This document shows positions 38,508 through 48,377 of a stretch of 64,000 nt of DNA, piece by piece (within the stretch, counting starts at the first letter, position 1; every line of letters starts with the position of its first letter). A program made the position numbers and the translations under genes. The stretch spans positions 1 through 64,000 of the forward strand of contig NZ_AP025508.1 in assembly GCF_024347615.1 (NCBI RefSeq), written 5' to 3'. Below the pieces are notes generated by a model. That model was not told the DNA's origin and did no database searches. It saw only the letters and a list, made by a program, of their open reading frames with translations. Origin of the DNA: Vibrio splendidus (GTDB lineage Bacteria > Pseudomonadota > Gammaproteobacteria > Enterobacterales > Vibrionaceae).

Positions 38508-39089
38508 CTAGTGTTTAATTATTGCATCCCAACTGGCTTCTATTGCAGATTCTAGTTCTGCCTCGTCGAGTTGGTAAAATCCTAAAGAATGCTTTCGCGC
38601 TAGAGATACACTAGCCGCTAAGCTCAAGCCGCTTAATACTTCATTATCAAGTGGTTTAAACAGTCCTTGCTCTTTACCCTCATTAAATAGCAGCTCAACT
38701 TGGGCAAACATTTTACGTTCTAGTTCCCTGAAGTTTAGGCTATTTGTGATGGGCAGTGAGTCATATTGAACCCGATTTTTTATCGCGGCTAAGTTCGTTC
38801 CCGCTAAGTTCCATATGTTCAACCACATAGTACGGTAGCGTTGCTTAATTGGATCCGAATCATCAACCCCTTCTTGAACAGCATCTGCTACTCGTTGAGT
38901 CACGAGCACTCGAACATCATCTATCAAGTGGTCTTTATCATCGAAGTAGCGGTAGATAGTGCCTGCAGCAACTCCCGCCTCTTTGGCTAATTTTTGCATT
39001 GAAAGGCCTTGAAAACCGACCTCCGCAATGAGCTTTTCAGCGGCAGAAAGTATTTGTTGGCGTTTATCCTGAGGTGCATGAGTTGTCAT
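38508..39089 (-). CDS. vexR: TetR-family regulator of the efflux operon, VexR-like
   Basis: The start is ATG 39089 (MTTHAPQDKRQQILSAAEKL, 193 residues); the longest frame would run through the operator. The helix-turn-helix is at about 31-50 (GLSMQKLAKEAGVAAGTIYRYF), with a ligand-binding C-terminal domain. It is the first gene of a tetR-MFP-RND operon; the adaptor starts 18 bases after its stop. A perfect 18-base palindrome lies 14 bases upstream, strong evidence of autoregulation. In V. cholerae VexR is reported to activate vexRAB. Confidence 0.85.
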   Translation of the reverse strand: MTTHAPQDKRQQILSAAEKLIAEVGFQGLSMQKLAKEAGVAAGTIYRYFDDKDHLIDDVRVLVTQRVADAVQEGVDDSDPIKQRYRTMWLNIWNLAGTNLAAIKNRVQYDSLPITNSLNFRELERKMFAQVELLFNEGKEQGLFKPLDNEVLSGLSLAASVSLARKHSLGFYQLDEAELESAIEASWDAIIKH

Positions 39090-39103
39090 TATTCCATCAC
39101 CAG

Positions 39104-39121
39104 TGAATGAACGTTCATTCA
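39104..39121. promoter_or_regulatory. TetR operator of the efflux operon
   Basis: TGAATGAACGTTCATTCA is an 18-base perfect palindrome just upstream of the regulator start. This size and form is typical of TetR-family sites. The divergent rep gene starts 149 bases away. Confidence 0.82.
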
Positions 39122-39269
39122 TTATAGCCCAAGAACCATACACATGTGCAACAAAGTTTTACACAAGTCGCGTAAAAATCTTGTATAAGAGAACGTAGCA
39201 TTCGTGGTGTTGCAGCATTATTATAGGCGCGCAATTGAATTCGCCCCTCTAGACCAAATTGAGAATCAA

Positions 39270-41288
39270 ATGAGACTGAACCCAAGACAAGATGAAGCCG
39301 TGAAGTATGTTTCTGGTCCCTGCTTAGTATTAGCGGGCGCTGGATCGGGTAAAACACGTGTTATCACCAACAAGATTGCTTACTTGGTTCAAGAGTGTGG
39401 CTACAAGGCTCGTAATATTGCAGCGGTAACCTTTACCAATAAAGCGGCACGCGAGATGAAAGAGCGTGTGGGTCAAACTCTGGGTAAAGGTGAATCTAAA
39501 GGTCTGATCGTTTCAACGTTCCATACCATGGGTTTAACTATCATTCGCCGAGAATACAAAGCGCTGGGTCTGAAAGCAGGCTTCTCGTTATTTGATGACC
39601 AAGACCAGTTAGCTCTACTTAAAGAACTAACCGAAACACAGATCGATGGTGATAAGGATCTGCTGCGTTCTTTGATGAGTACCATCTCAAATTGGAAGAA
39701 TGACATGCTGACGCCAGATCAGGCGAAAGCAAGAGCTCAAGGCGAACAAGAACAGTTGTTTGCATTCTGTTTTGAGATGTATCAGAAGCAGATGAAGGCC
39801 TATAACGCACTCGATTTTGATGATCTGATTGCGATGCCAGTATTGCTACTGAAAACCAATCAAGAAGTGCGTGAACGCTGGCAGTCTCGTATTCGTTATT
39901 TGCTGGTCGATGAATATCAAGATACCAACACTAGCCAATATGAGTTGGTTCGTTTACTGGTGGGTGAACGTGGTCGTTTGACGGTCGTAGGTGATGATGA
40001 CCAATCTATTTACTCATGGCGTGGCGCAAAACCACAAAACTTGGTTTTGTTAGGTGAGGATTACCCGAACCTACGCTTGATCAAACTAGAGCAAAACTAC
40101 CGCTCGACCAGTCGAATTTTGCGAGCAGCGAACATCTTGATCGCCAACAATCCGCACGTCTATGAGAAGTCACTGTTCTCTGAGATCCCAGATGGTGAAA
40201 AGCTCAAGGTATTAAATGCTAAGAATGAAGAGCATGAAGCAGAGCGTATTACCGGTGAGATCATCGCCCACAAGTTTTTGAATCGCACAGAATACAAAGA
40301 TTACGCAGTGCTTTACCGCGGTAACCACCAATCTCGCTTGATTGAAAAAGCCTTGATGCAGAACCGTGTGCCTTACAAAATCTCAGGCGGTACATCCTTT
40401 TTCGCCAGAGCAGAAATTAAAGACATCATGGCTTACCTACGTGTGTTGGTGAATCCTGATGATGACAACGCCTTTTTGCGTATTGTAAACACACCACGTC
40501 GTGAGATCGGCCCAGTTACGCTTGAAAAATTAGGCAGCTACGCCAACATGCGCGGTAAAAGCCTGTTTGAAGCCAGCTTCGAAATGGGCTTAGAGCAAAC
40601 GCTGACGGGCCGGGGTTTGGAAAACCTGCGTCGTTTCAGCGATTGGATTGTTCGTATCTCGGATAATGCAGAGCGTGGTAATACAGTTGAGGCGGTTCGC
40701 TCTTTGGTTCGTGACATTAATTACGAAGACTGGCTCTACGAAACCTCTCCAAGCCCTAAAGCCGCTGAAATGCGAATGAAGAACGTGTCTGATCTCTATA
40801 GCTGGATTGTGGCCGACCTCGAAGGTGACAACTATGATAAAGAAGAGAAGACGCTACGAGAGGTTGTTCAACGTTTAACTTTACGCGATATGATGGAGCG
40901 CGGGGAAGATAATGACGATGCAGACCAAGTTCAACTAATGACATTGCACGCTTCGAAAGGCCTAGAGTTTCCGTATGTATTCTTGATGGGGGCTGAAGAG
41001 GGCATCTTGCCACACCAAACCAGTGTTGATGAAGGTAATGTAGAAGAAGAGCGTCGTCTTATGTATGTAGGGATTACGCGAGCGCAGAAAGAGCTGACTT
41101 TTACTAAGTGTCGAGAACGTCGTCAGTATGGTGAATTGATTAAGCCAACACAAAGCCGCTTCCTTGACGAGTTGCCGCATGAGGATGTGGAGTGGGAAAG
41201 CGTTAAGAAACCACAATCCGCTGAAGAAAGAATGGAAAAAGGACAGGCACACATTGCTAATATTCGTGCGATGTTCAACAAAAAGTAG
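39270..41288 (+). CDS. rep: ATP-dependent DNA helicase Rep
   Basis: Rep is a 3'-5' superfamily 1 helicase that clears proteins ahead of replication forks. I place the start at ATG 39270 ([14 protein letters not shown], 672 residues, 673 in E. coli), removing 22 residues of the longest frame. Walker A AGAGSGKT is at residues 22-29. Motif II is DEYQDTN, motif III is [13 protein letters not shown], and motif V/VI is [12 protein letters not shown]...MYVGITRAQ. It is transcribed alone and shares a terminator with the cytochrome gene. Confidence 0.96.
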   Translation: MRLNPRQDEAVKYVSGPCLVLAGAGSGKTRVITNKIAYLVQECGYKARNIAAVTFTNKAAREMKERVGQTLGKGESKGLIVSTFHTMGLTIIRREYKALGLKAGFSLFDDQDQLALLKELTETQIDGDKDLLRSLMSTISNWKNDMLTPDQAKARAQGEQEQLFAFCFEMYQKQMKAYNALDFDDLIAMPVLLLKTNQEVRERWQSRIRYLLVDEYQDTNTSQYELVRLLVGERGRLTVVGDDDQSIYSWRGAKPQNLVLLGEDYPNLRLIKLEQNYRSTSRILRAANILIANNPHVYEKSLFSEIPDGEKLKVLNAKNEEHEAERITGEIIAHKFLNRTEYKDYAVLYRGNHQSRLIEKALMQNRVPYKISGGTSFFARAEIKDIMAYLRVLVNPDDDNAFLRIVNTPRREIGPVTLEKLGSYANMRGKSLFEASFEMGLEQTLTGRGLENLRRFSDWIVRISDNAERGNTVEAVRSLVRDINYEDWLYETSPSPKAAEMRMKNVSDLYSWIVADLEGDNYDKEEKTLREVVQRLTLRDMMERGEDNDDADQVQLMTLHASKGLEFPYVFLMGAEEGILPHQTSVDEGNVEEERRLMYVGITRAQKELTFTKCRERRQYGELIKPTQSRFLDELPHEDVEWESVKKPQSAEERMEKGQAHIANIRAMFNKK

Positions 41289-41322
41289 CGTCTGGTTCTG
41301 AAAGCATTAAATAGAGATAAAT

Positions 41323-41351
41323 AAAAAGGTGACCATAGGGTCACCTTTTTT
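41323..41351. terminator. Bidirectional terminator between rep and the cytochrome gene
   Basis: AAAAAGGTGACC and GGGTCACCTTTTTT form a strong stem with A and T runs on both sides. Confidence 0.88.
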
Positions 41352-41383
41352 GAATTGGGTATTTTTAATTACAGAACGGTAAA

Positions 41384-41797
41384 TTACAGACCAGCAATCA
41401 TGTGCTCGATAGCATCTTTGATTTCGTCGTCTGAACAGTCCATACATGAACCTTTCGCTGGCATTGCATTAAAGCCGTTGATTGCGTGGTTAGCGAGGAT
41501 ATCGCGACCTTGAGCAATACGAGGTCCCCAATCACCAGCATCACCTGTTTTAGGTGCGCCACTTACGCCAGATGCGTGACAAGCGATACAAAAGGTACCG
41601 TAAACTGTTGCGCCATCACGAGGGCCTGTTGGTTCTGCGACTACTGGTTCGCTGCCGACTAGGTAAACTTGACCAACTGGTTTGATGCGTTCAGCAATTG
41701 CATCTTGCTCTGCTTCGCTAAGGCCTGAAGCCATTGCGCCAGTTGAAAAGGTTAAAACTGCGATGACAACGCTTAAAATTCGACGAGACATATCCAT
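41384..41797 (-). CDS. Cytochrome c5 family protein
   Basis: This is a small periplasmic class I c-type cytochrome, an electron carrier of the respiratory chain. The start at ATG 41797 gives 137 residues; ATG 41791 (MSRRIL) is an alternative. The signal peptide is about 1-24 (SRRILSVVIAVLTFSTGAMAS). The single haem site is C70-I-A-C73-H74. The distal Met lies in NAMPAKG. A CMDC pair near the C-terminus can form the c5-type disulphide. It is convergent with rep. Confidence 0.9.
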   Translation of the reverse strand: MDMSRRILSVVIAVLTFSTGAMASGLSEAEQDAIAERIKPVGQVYLVGSEPVVAEPTGPRDGATVYGTFCIACHASGVSGAPKTGDAGDWGPRIAQGRDILANHAINGFNAMPAKGSCMDCSDDEIKDAIEHMIAGL

Positions 41798-42093
41798 TAA
41801 ACTCACTTTACATTCCCAAGGTAAGTACGTGCTTACCAATTTATAGTGTTGGAGGGTGTTTTGGCTTCACCAGCAAAGAGCAACTGTTAAACCAATGTAA
41901 ATAATGGGTGATTATATCCCGATAAGTTGTTGCAATAAACAACAACTTATAAGCTGTGGCGGGTTGTAGTACTCAAATAAGGGGTTTATCACATATTAAC
42001 TGTCGAAAAAGAGACCAAACAGAAAAAAAAGTTAAAAAAGTACTAGACGGCATTGGGTGATATACGTATTATTCCACTCCGCCGACAGGGCAT

Positions 42094-42170
<77 letters not shown>

Positions 42171-42218
42171 TCCGGTCTCTTACTTCGGTAAGTGAGAAAT
42201 TGGCAAAAAAGAAATAAT

Positions 42219-42295
42219 GGTGGCTATAGCTCAGTTGGTAGAGCCCTGGATTGTGATTCCGGTGGTCGCGAGTTCGAATCTCGTTAGCCACCCCA
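42219..42295 (+). tRNA. tRNA-His (GTG), copy 1
   Basis: Acceptor GTGGCTA / TAGCCAC with the extra G-1 facing C73, anticodon GTG in TTGTGAT, and encoded CCA. Confidence 0.96.
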
Positions 42296-42372
42296 TTCTT
42301 TCTTTACAAAATATCGGTAGCTTCGGCTTCCAGTGTTGATTCATTATTCCCAAGAGTCGATACAAAATTAGT

Positions 42373-42449
<77 letters not shown>

Positions 42450-42492
42450 CTATTTCAATAATCGCTTTTAAGTGGTTATATAAAAAATTAGT

Positions 42493-42569
42493 GGTGGCTA
42501 TAGCTCAGTTGGTAGAGCCCTGGATTGTGATTCCGGTGGTCGCGAGTTCGAATCTCGTTAGCCACCCCA
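42493..42569 (+). tRNA. tRNA-His (GTG), copy 2
   Basis: Identical in sequence to the copy at 42219 as far as I can read. Includes G-1 and CCA. Confidence 0.96.
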
Positions 42570-42624
42570 TTAATTTTGGTAGCTTCTTTGAAGTTCCCAG
42601 TTTGAGAAATCAAACGAAACGTCT

Positions 42625-42701
<77 letters not shown>

Positions 42702-42709
42702 CCTTAAGA

Positions 42710-42738
42710 AGCCTCGTCAGAAATGACGGGGCTTTTTT
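42710..42738 (+). terminator. Terminator of the tRNA cluster
   Basis: AGCCTCGTCA and TGACGGGGCT close on a GAAA loop with six T residues. Confidence 0.9.
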
Positions 42739-42888
42739 ACGTCTGGAATTTAGATAGTTGGAACCAGAAGGTCGTGGGTTTGTTGCCTGCAAGCTGATGG
42801 ATCGCCAGTCCGCAGGGAGCCCTGCCGCGCCTCTCTTAACCGACTATATTAAGAAGCCGAAGCCTCAGTCGAAAGACTGGGGCTTTTT
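42739..42888 (+). repeat. Decayed tRNA-Pro/terminator unit 1
   Basis: After ACGTCT, also found before tRNA-Pro copy 2, come GGAACCAGAAGGTCGTGGGTT (anticodon and T-arm remnants, with mismatches), an inserted stretch of about 50 bases containing the hairpin GCAGGGAGCCCTGC, then CCTCTCTTAACCGAC matching the 3' acceptor region and TTAAGAAGCC matching the tRNA-Pro trailer. It ends with its own terminator (AGCCTCAGTC / GACTGGGGCT, GAAA loop). It is not a functional tRNA. Confidence 0.75.
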
Positions 42889-43037
42889 ACGTTTGGAGTT
42901 TAGGTGGTTTGGGTTCAGAGAGCTGCGACTTGAATCGCCAGCTCGGCGGTTCGTCAAGCCACAGGAAGCGCTTCCGTGCCGAATCTCTCTTTATTTACCA
43001 CAATAGAGGCTTCAGTCGAAAGGTTGAGATTTTTGAC
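42889..43037 (+). repeat. Decayed tRNA-Pro/terminator unit 2
   Basis: Nearly the same length (149 versus 150 bases) and layout as unit 1: ACGTTTGGAGTTTAGG at the start, GGTTTGGGTTCAGAGAG, ATCGCCAG, a palindromic hairpin around GGAAGCGCTTCC, CTCTCTTTA, and a weaker terminator-like end (TTCAGTCGAAAGGTTGAGA then TTTTT). More diverged than unit 1. Confidence 0.7.
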
Positions 43038-43841
43038 ATCTGTCGTTGAAGTTATTCTTGATTTTGAATACTGATACCCTAAATATTTCAACGTCTTGCT
43101 TGATGTGGCCTTCGTAAAATCCATCCTTTGTATCAGGAGAACTCGTACCTTTTTCTAGATTATCGCGCCTTTCTAGAGGTGTCGGCTTTATTAAACGAGC
43201 TGATCGATATCTAATTTTATATAAAATTCACCGCCAATCATTCGACAAATTAATAGGTTTGGTCTAAAGATTTCTATGAAAAGTGAAATTTGACGCTAAA
43301 TATGTTCTCTAAGGCCTGTATTTAACAGTTTTCTTTACATCAAGTCGCTCAAAATCGTCTCCATTTTAGTAAGTCTTTCGTTTCACTGGTTGGTATTCGT
43401 TGAAATGATGTTAGGGGTAATATATATGGTTAATACGCTTCTATCTGGTTGTTTTGTTTGCTTAAATGACGAAAATTAGCGTTTGTTTCTATAGTGTTAA
43501 TTGTTTTTTGGAATAATTATTTGTTTTTAGTGACTGGTAGTGAGATCTGCTTTTAACCATAGTTTTAACTCTACAAGTAAGTGGTAGTAAGGGATTTGTG
43601 AGTATTTATTATCGACAATAGAATGTTGATTTTTATTACTATATGCTCTCTGGGTGAATAGTTATGTGGTGCTTTTGCTTGTTAAGCGTTTAATGTCGAC
43701 TTTTTATCCTATTTTTGTTGCTTTTCTGTGAATTATTTGCCAAATTGTCAACCGTATAAAATATCAGAACAATATTCTGGTAAGAATGGATTCAATTTTG
43801 CAGACAGGGCAGAGAGCTGCCAAAGCAGTAGAGGTCTGGTA
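43038..43841 (+). other. 804-base AT-rich region before the ABC transporter
   Basis: No reading frame I would support and no RNA I recognise. It must hold the promoter and leader of the ABC operon. The frame of the ATPase stays open from 43728, but the start at 43842 has the ribosome-binding site. Confidence 0.6.
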
Positions 43842-45569
43842 ATGTCACTTTTAGAAGTAAAAAATCTTCGTATCGAATACCCATCTCGTCATGGAGTTCA
43901 CGCAGCAGTTAAATCGCTTTCGTTCAACATTGAACGTGGTGAGATTGTTGGCGTTGTAGGGGAGTCTGGTGCCGGTAAATCAACAGTAGGCAATGCTGTG
44001 ATCGATCTACTGAGCCCTCCTGGTCGCATTGCTAGCGGCGAGGTATTTTTGGATGGCGAAAAAGTCTCTGGCCTATCTCCTGAACAGATGCGTTCTGTTC
44101 GCGGCTCAAAGATTGGTTTTATCTTCCAAGACCCAATGACTTCTCTTAACCCTCTATTCACAGTAGAGCAGCAGTTAAAAGAAACGATTCATGCCAACAT
44201 GAAGGTTTCGGATCAAGAAGCTTACCAACGCTCATTAGACTTGATGAATCAAGTTGGTATTCCGCAACCAGAAAACCGTTTAAAGCAGTACCCACACCAA
44301 TTCTCTGGCGGTATGCGTCAGCGTGTTGTTATCGCGATCGCATTGGCAGGTGAGCCTGACTTAATCATCGCAGATGAACCAACAACCGCACTGGATGTGT
44401 CTATCCAAGACCAGATTTTGGGTTTAATTCGCGACCTATGTATTAAGAAGAACGTAGGTTGTATGTTGGTCACGCACGACATGGGTGTCGTATCTAACGT
44501 TACCGATCGCGTAGCGGTTATGTATCGTGGTGATTTAGTTGAGTTTGGCCCGACGGCGAAAGTCCTTGGTACTCCTGAACACCCTTACACGCACAGTCTT
44601 ATCTCAGCGGTTCCGCGTTCAGATCGTAAACTCGATCGTTTCCCTCTTGTGAGTTACATCGAAGAAGCGCACGAGATGGAACCACTTGATGTGAAAAACC
44701 ACTGGTTAGGTCAAAGCCAAGATCACCGTGATTACACTGGCCCGTTGTTGAATGTTGAAAACGTCAACTTACGCTTTACCACCAAGGATTCTTTCTTTGA
44801 GAGTCGTCGTGAGTACGTTCAGGCGTCAAACAATGTGAGCTTTGAAGTACACGAAGGTGAAACTTTTGGTCTTGTGGGTGAATCTGGTTCGGGTAAGTCA
44901 ACGATTGCTCGTGTGATTGCTGGCTTGTACGCACCTAACTCAGGCAAAGTGACCTTTGAAGGTATTGACCTTACTGGGCTTAAGTCTGAGAAAGAGCGTC
45001 GCCCAATGCGTCGCCAAATGCAAATGGTGTTCCAAAACCCATACACATCAATGAACCCTCGAATGAAGATCTTCGACATCATTGCTGAACCTATCCGATT
45101 CCATAAGCTTACGCGCAACGAGAATGAAACTCGTCAGATCGTTCACGACCTGCTAGAGCACGTTGGTTTAGGCAAGATGGCTGGAGTTAAATACCCACAC
45201 GAATTCTCAGGTGGCCAACGTCAGCGTATTTCTATCGCTCGCGCCTTGGCAACTCGCCCACGTCTTCTGATTTGTGATGAACCTACGTCGGCGTTGGATG
45301 TGTCGGTACAGGCTCAGATTCTTAATCTATTAAAAGACTTACAAGACGAGCTCAACCTAACCATGCTGTTCATCAGTCACGATTTACCGGTTATTCGTCA
45401 AATGTGTGATCGTGTTGGTGTGATGCAAATGGGAGAACTATTGGAAGTAGCGCCAACAGAGCAGTTGTTCCAATCGCCTCAGCATGAATACAGCAAACAC
45501 CTAATTTCTTTAATGCCTGAATTCACGGGTTTAAGAGAAGAAAAAGCAGTGGCAAAAGCCGCGATATAA
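43842..45569 (+). CDS. Peptide-type ABC transporter, fused double ATP-binding protein
   Basis: Two complete ATP-binding domains are joined in one 575-residue chain, like DppD and DppF fused (as in YejF/GsiA). Domain 1 has Walker A GESGAGKST at 40-48, signature FSGGMRQRV and Walker B LIIADEPTTALD. Domain 2 has GESGSGKST, FSGGQRQRIS and LLICDEPTSALD. Each domain carries an oligopeptide C-terminal extension after the H-loop. ATG 43842 has GAGGT upstream at 43831. It powers the permeases at 47398-49316. Substrate (peptide or other solute) is not certain. Confidence 0.92.
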   Translation: MSLLEVKNLRIEYPSRHGVHAAVKSLSFNIERGEIVGVVGESGAGKSTVGNAVIDLLSPPGRIASGEVFLDGEKVSGLSPEQMRSVRGSKIGFIFQDPMTSLNPLFTVEQQLKETIHANMKVSDQEAYQRSLDLMNQVGIPQPENRLKQYPHQFSGGMRQRVVIAIALAGEPDLIIADEPTTALDVSIQDQILGLIRDLCIKKNVGCMLVTHDMGVVSNVTDRVAVMYRGDLVEFGPTAKVLGTPEHPYTHSLISAVPRSDRKLDRFPLVSYIEEAHEMEPLDVKNHWLGQSQDHRDYTGPLLNVENVNLRFTTKDSFFESRREYVQASNNVSFEVHEGETFGLVGESGSGKSTIARVIAGLYAPNSGKVTFEGIDLTGLKSEKERRPMRRQMQMVFQNPYTSMNPRMKIFDIIAEPIRFHKLTRNENETRQIVHDLLEHVGLGKMAGVKYPHEFSGGQRQRISIARALATRPRLLICDEPTSALDVSVQAQILNLLKDLQDELNLTMLFISHDLPVIRQMCDRVGVMQMGELLEVAPTEQLFQSPQHEYSKHLISLMPEFTGLREEKAVAKAAI

Positions 45570-45663
45570 AAATCAGCAGGCTGGAGTTTGGCTTGCTAAA
45601 AACAATAAACAGACGCAAATACAACAACTAGGGATCTGGATTCCCGCATGAAGGAGTTATGCA

Positions 45664-47217
45664 ATGAAAACCATGAAAAGCAAATTAGCAGTAGCTTTAA
45701 TGGCAGCTGGCCTAAGCTTTAGTGCAGCAGCAGCAGATATTACCGTTGGCTACGCAGCTGACCCAGTATCACTTGACCCGCACGAGCAGCTGTCTGGTGG
45801 CACACTGCAAATGTCTCACATGGTGTTTGACCCTCTAGTACGTTTCACTCAAGAGATGGATTTTGAAGGCCGCCTAGCATCTAGCTGGGAGCGTGTTGAT
45901 GATACGACTTTCCGTTTTAACCTACGTAAAGGTGTGAAATTCCACTCTGGTAACGAACTGACTGCTGATGATGTTGTGTGGACTTTTGAACGTCTACAAG
46001 CTTCTCCAGACTTTAAGTCTATCTTCACGCCATACGAAAAAATGGTAAAAGTGGATGACTACACAGTTGAGCTAATATCAAAAGCGGCTTACCCACTAGT
46101 ACTACAAACAGCAACTTACATCTTCCCAATGGACAGCAAGTTCTACTCTGGTCAAACAGCGGAAGGTAATGATAAATCTGAGCTAGTTAAGCACGGTAAC
46201 TCGTTCGCTTCGACTAACGTTTCAGGTACTGGCCCATTCATCGTAACTCAACGTGAGCAAGGCGTTAAAGTAACGTTCGAACGTTTCAACGATTACTGGG
46301 ACACAGAAACTGAAGGTAACGTAGACAAGCTAACACTTGTGCCAATCAAAGAAGATGCAACGCGTGTAGCAGCACTTCTTTCTGGTGACGTGGATATGAT
46401 TCACCCTGTAGCACCAAACGATCACAAGCGTGTTAAAAACGCTAAGAACATCGATCTAGTAACGCTACCTGGTACTCGTATTATTACGTTCCAAATGAAC
46501 CAAAACAGCAACGAAGCACTGAAAGATGTGCGCGTTCGTCAAGCAATCGTTCATGCGATTAACAATGAAGGTATTGTTAAGAAAATCATGAAAGGTTTCG
46601 CGACAGCTGCTGGTCAGCAAAGCCCAACAGGCTACGCGGGTCACAACGAAGATCTAGTTCCTCGTTACGATCTGAAAAAAGCGAAAGAGCTGATGAAAGA
46701 AGCGGGCTACGAAGATGGCTTTACACTAACTATGGCAGCGCCTAACAACCGTTACGTGAACGATGCAAAAGTAGCGCAAGCGTCTGCGGCAATGCTGTCT
46801 AAGATTGGTATCAAAGTTGATCTTAAGACGATGCCTAAAGCACAGTACTGGCCTGAGTTTGACCTATGTTCAGCAGACATGATGATGATCGGCTGGCACT
46901 CAGATACAGAAGATTCAGCTAACTTCAACGAGTTCCTAACAATGACTCGTAACGAAGAGACTGGCCGTGGTCAATACAACTGTTCTGGTTACTCAAACCC
47001 AGAAATGGATGCGATTGTAGAAGCTTCTAACACTGAAACTGACCCTGTTAAGCGTTCTAAGATGCTGAAAGGCGTTGAAGCAACACTTTACAACGACGCA
47101 GTATTCGTACCTCTACACTGGCAAAGTGAAGCGTGGGGCGCGAAATCTAACGTAGGTGCAGCAGACGTAGTAAACCCAATGGTTATGCCTTACTTCGGCG
47201 ACCTAGTTGTAAAATAA
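45664..47217 (+). CDS. Peptide-type ABC transporter periplasmic binding protein
   Basis: This is a family 5 solute-binding protein (DppA/OppA type), capturing the substrate in the periplasm. The 517-residue product has a signal peptide MKTMKSKLAVALMAAGLSFSAAAA (cleavage near 24). Family segments are seen: GTLQMSHMVFDPLVRF, FNLRKGVKFHSGNELTADDVVWTFER and LRKG-type domains. GAAGGAG lies 6 bases upstream of the ATG. A strong hairpin follows at 47235, which would favour its higher expression than the permeases. Confidence 0.93.
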   Translation: MKTMKSKLAVALMAAGLSFSAAAADITVGYAADPVSLDPHEQLSGGTLQMSHMVFDPLVRFTQEMDFEGRLASSWERVDDTTFRFNLRKGVKFHSGNELTADDVVWTFERLQASPDFKSIFTPYEKMVKVDDYTVELISKAAYPLVLQTATYIFPMDSKFYSGQTAEGNDKSELVKHGNSFASTNVSGTGPFIVTQREQGVKVTFERFNDYWDTETEGNVDKLTLVPIKEDATRVAALLSGDVDMIHPVAPNDHKRVKNAKNIDLVTLPGTRIITFQMNQNSNEALKDVRVRQAIVHAINNEGIVKKIMKGFATAAGQQSPTGYAGHNEDLVPRYDLKKAKELMKEAGYEDGFTLTMAAPNNRYVNDAKVAQASAAMLSKIGIKVDLKTMPKAQYWPEFDLCSADMMMIGWHSDTEDSANFNEFLTMTRNEETGRGQYNCSGYSNPEMDAIVEASNTETDPVKRSKMLKGVEATLYNDAVFVPLHWQSEAWGAKSNVGAADVVNPMVMPYFGDLVVK

Positions 47218-47234
47218 TCTAGCTTGCTAGAATC

Positions 47235-47259
47235 GAGAGCCTGAAGCTTTCAGGCTCTC
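47235..47259 (+). other. Hairpin between binding protein and permease genes
   Basis: GAGAGCCTGA and TCAGGCTCTC form a perfect stem. No T-run follows, so I read it as an mRNA-stabilising hairpin or weak attenuator, as is common after binding-protein genes. Confidence 0.6.
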
Positions 47260-47397
47260 AATATTATTAAGATATAGATTTAAGTTTCGGTATTTGGTCT
47301 TCCTTCAGTCTGGCTAAATACCTTTTTTAAGACTGAATTTTTTGTTGTCTAGTCGCGGATTTCGATTAGACAGTCATGGATAGATAAGGGGCAAGGA

Positions 47398-48375
47398 ATG
47401 GTTACGTTTCTGGTCAAGCGCCTGTTTCAGGCACTGATAGTGATGTTTGTGATCAGTTTGGTGGCGTTTGCCATTCAGGATAACCTGGGCGACCCGTTAC
47501 GTGAGTTAGTCGGTCAATCTGTTTCAGAGGCGGAGCGTCAAGCGCTACGCGATGAACTCGGCTTAAATGATCCCTTCGTTACAAAATATACTCGCTTTAT
47601 AGGCGCAGCCCTACAAGGTGATCTTGGTACTTCATATTTCTTTAAACGCCCTGCTGTGGACGTAATTTTAGACAAATTGGTCGCGACGCTTGAACTTGTG
47701 TTCGGTGCTTCTCTGATTATTGTTTGTCTGTCGATTCCATTAGGCGTTTATTCTGCAATACACCCAAAAAGTTTCTTCACTAAATTGGTCATGGCGGGCA
47801 GTAGTATCGGCATCTCGGTACCTGTTTTCTTAACTGCAATCATGCTGATGTATGTGTTCTCTATTGAGCTAGGTTGGCTACCGTCATTTGGACGTGGTGA
47901 TACTGCAAACTGGTTTGGTTGGGAGTCTGGCTTCTTAACGCTCGATGGCCTTGCACACTTAGTACTGCCGAGCATTGCACTGGCATCTATCATGCTGCCT
48001 TTGTTTATTCGTCTAGTTCGTTCTGAAATGCTAGAGGTTCTAAGTTCTGAATACATTAAGTTTGGTAAAGCGAAAGGCTTAGCGCTAAACAAAATCTATT
48101 ACCAACACGCATTGAAAAACACCATGCTACCGGTTCTTACTGTTGGTGGTGTTCAGATTGGTACTATGGTGGCATACACCATTCTTACTGAAACGGTTTT
48201 CCAGTGGCCCGGTACAGGTTTCTTATTTTTAGAAGCGATCAACCGTGTAGATACACCACTGATTACCGCATACGTTATTTTTGTTGGTCTTATTTTCGTA
48301 GTGACTAACACGATTGTTGATTTGCTTTACGGTGTTATCAACCCAACCGTTAACATCACAGGGAAAGGAGCATAA
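47398..48375 (+). CDS. Peptide-type ABC transporter permease 1
   Basis: This DppB/OppB-type inner-membrane permease has 325 residues and about six hydrophobic helices, beginning VTFLVKRLFQALIVMFVISLVAFA. It ends its cytoplasmic-loop region with EYIKFGKAKGLALNKIYYQHALKN, the EAA loop that contacts the ATPase. Start is ATG 47398, preceded by AAGGGGCAAGGA. Permease 2 starts 3 bases after its stop. Confidence 0.92.
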   Translation: MVTFLVKRLFQALIVMFVISLVAFAIQDNLGDPLRELVGQSVSEAERQALRDELGLNDPFVTKYTRFIGAALQGDLGTSYFFKRPAVDVILDKLVATLELVFGASLIIVCLSIPLGVYSAIHPKSFFTKLVMAGSSIGISVPVFLTAIMLMYVFSIELGWLPSFGRGDTANWFGWESGFLTLDGLAHLVLPSIALASIMLPLFIRLVRSEMLEVLSSEYIKFGKAKGLALNKIYYQHALKNTMLPVLTVGGVQIGTMVAYTILTETVFQWPGTGFLFLEAINRVDTPLITAYVIFVGLIFVVTNTIVDLLYGVINPTVNITGKGA

Positions 48376-48377
48376 TC

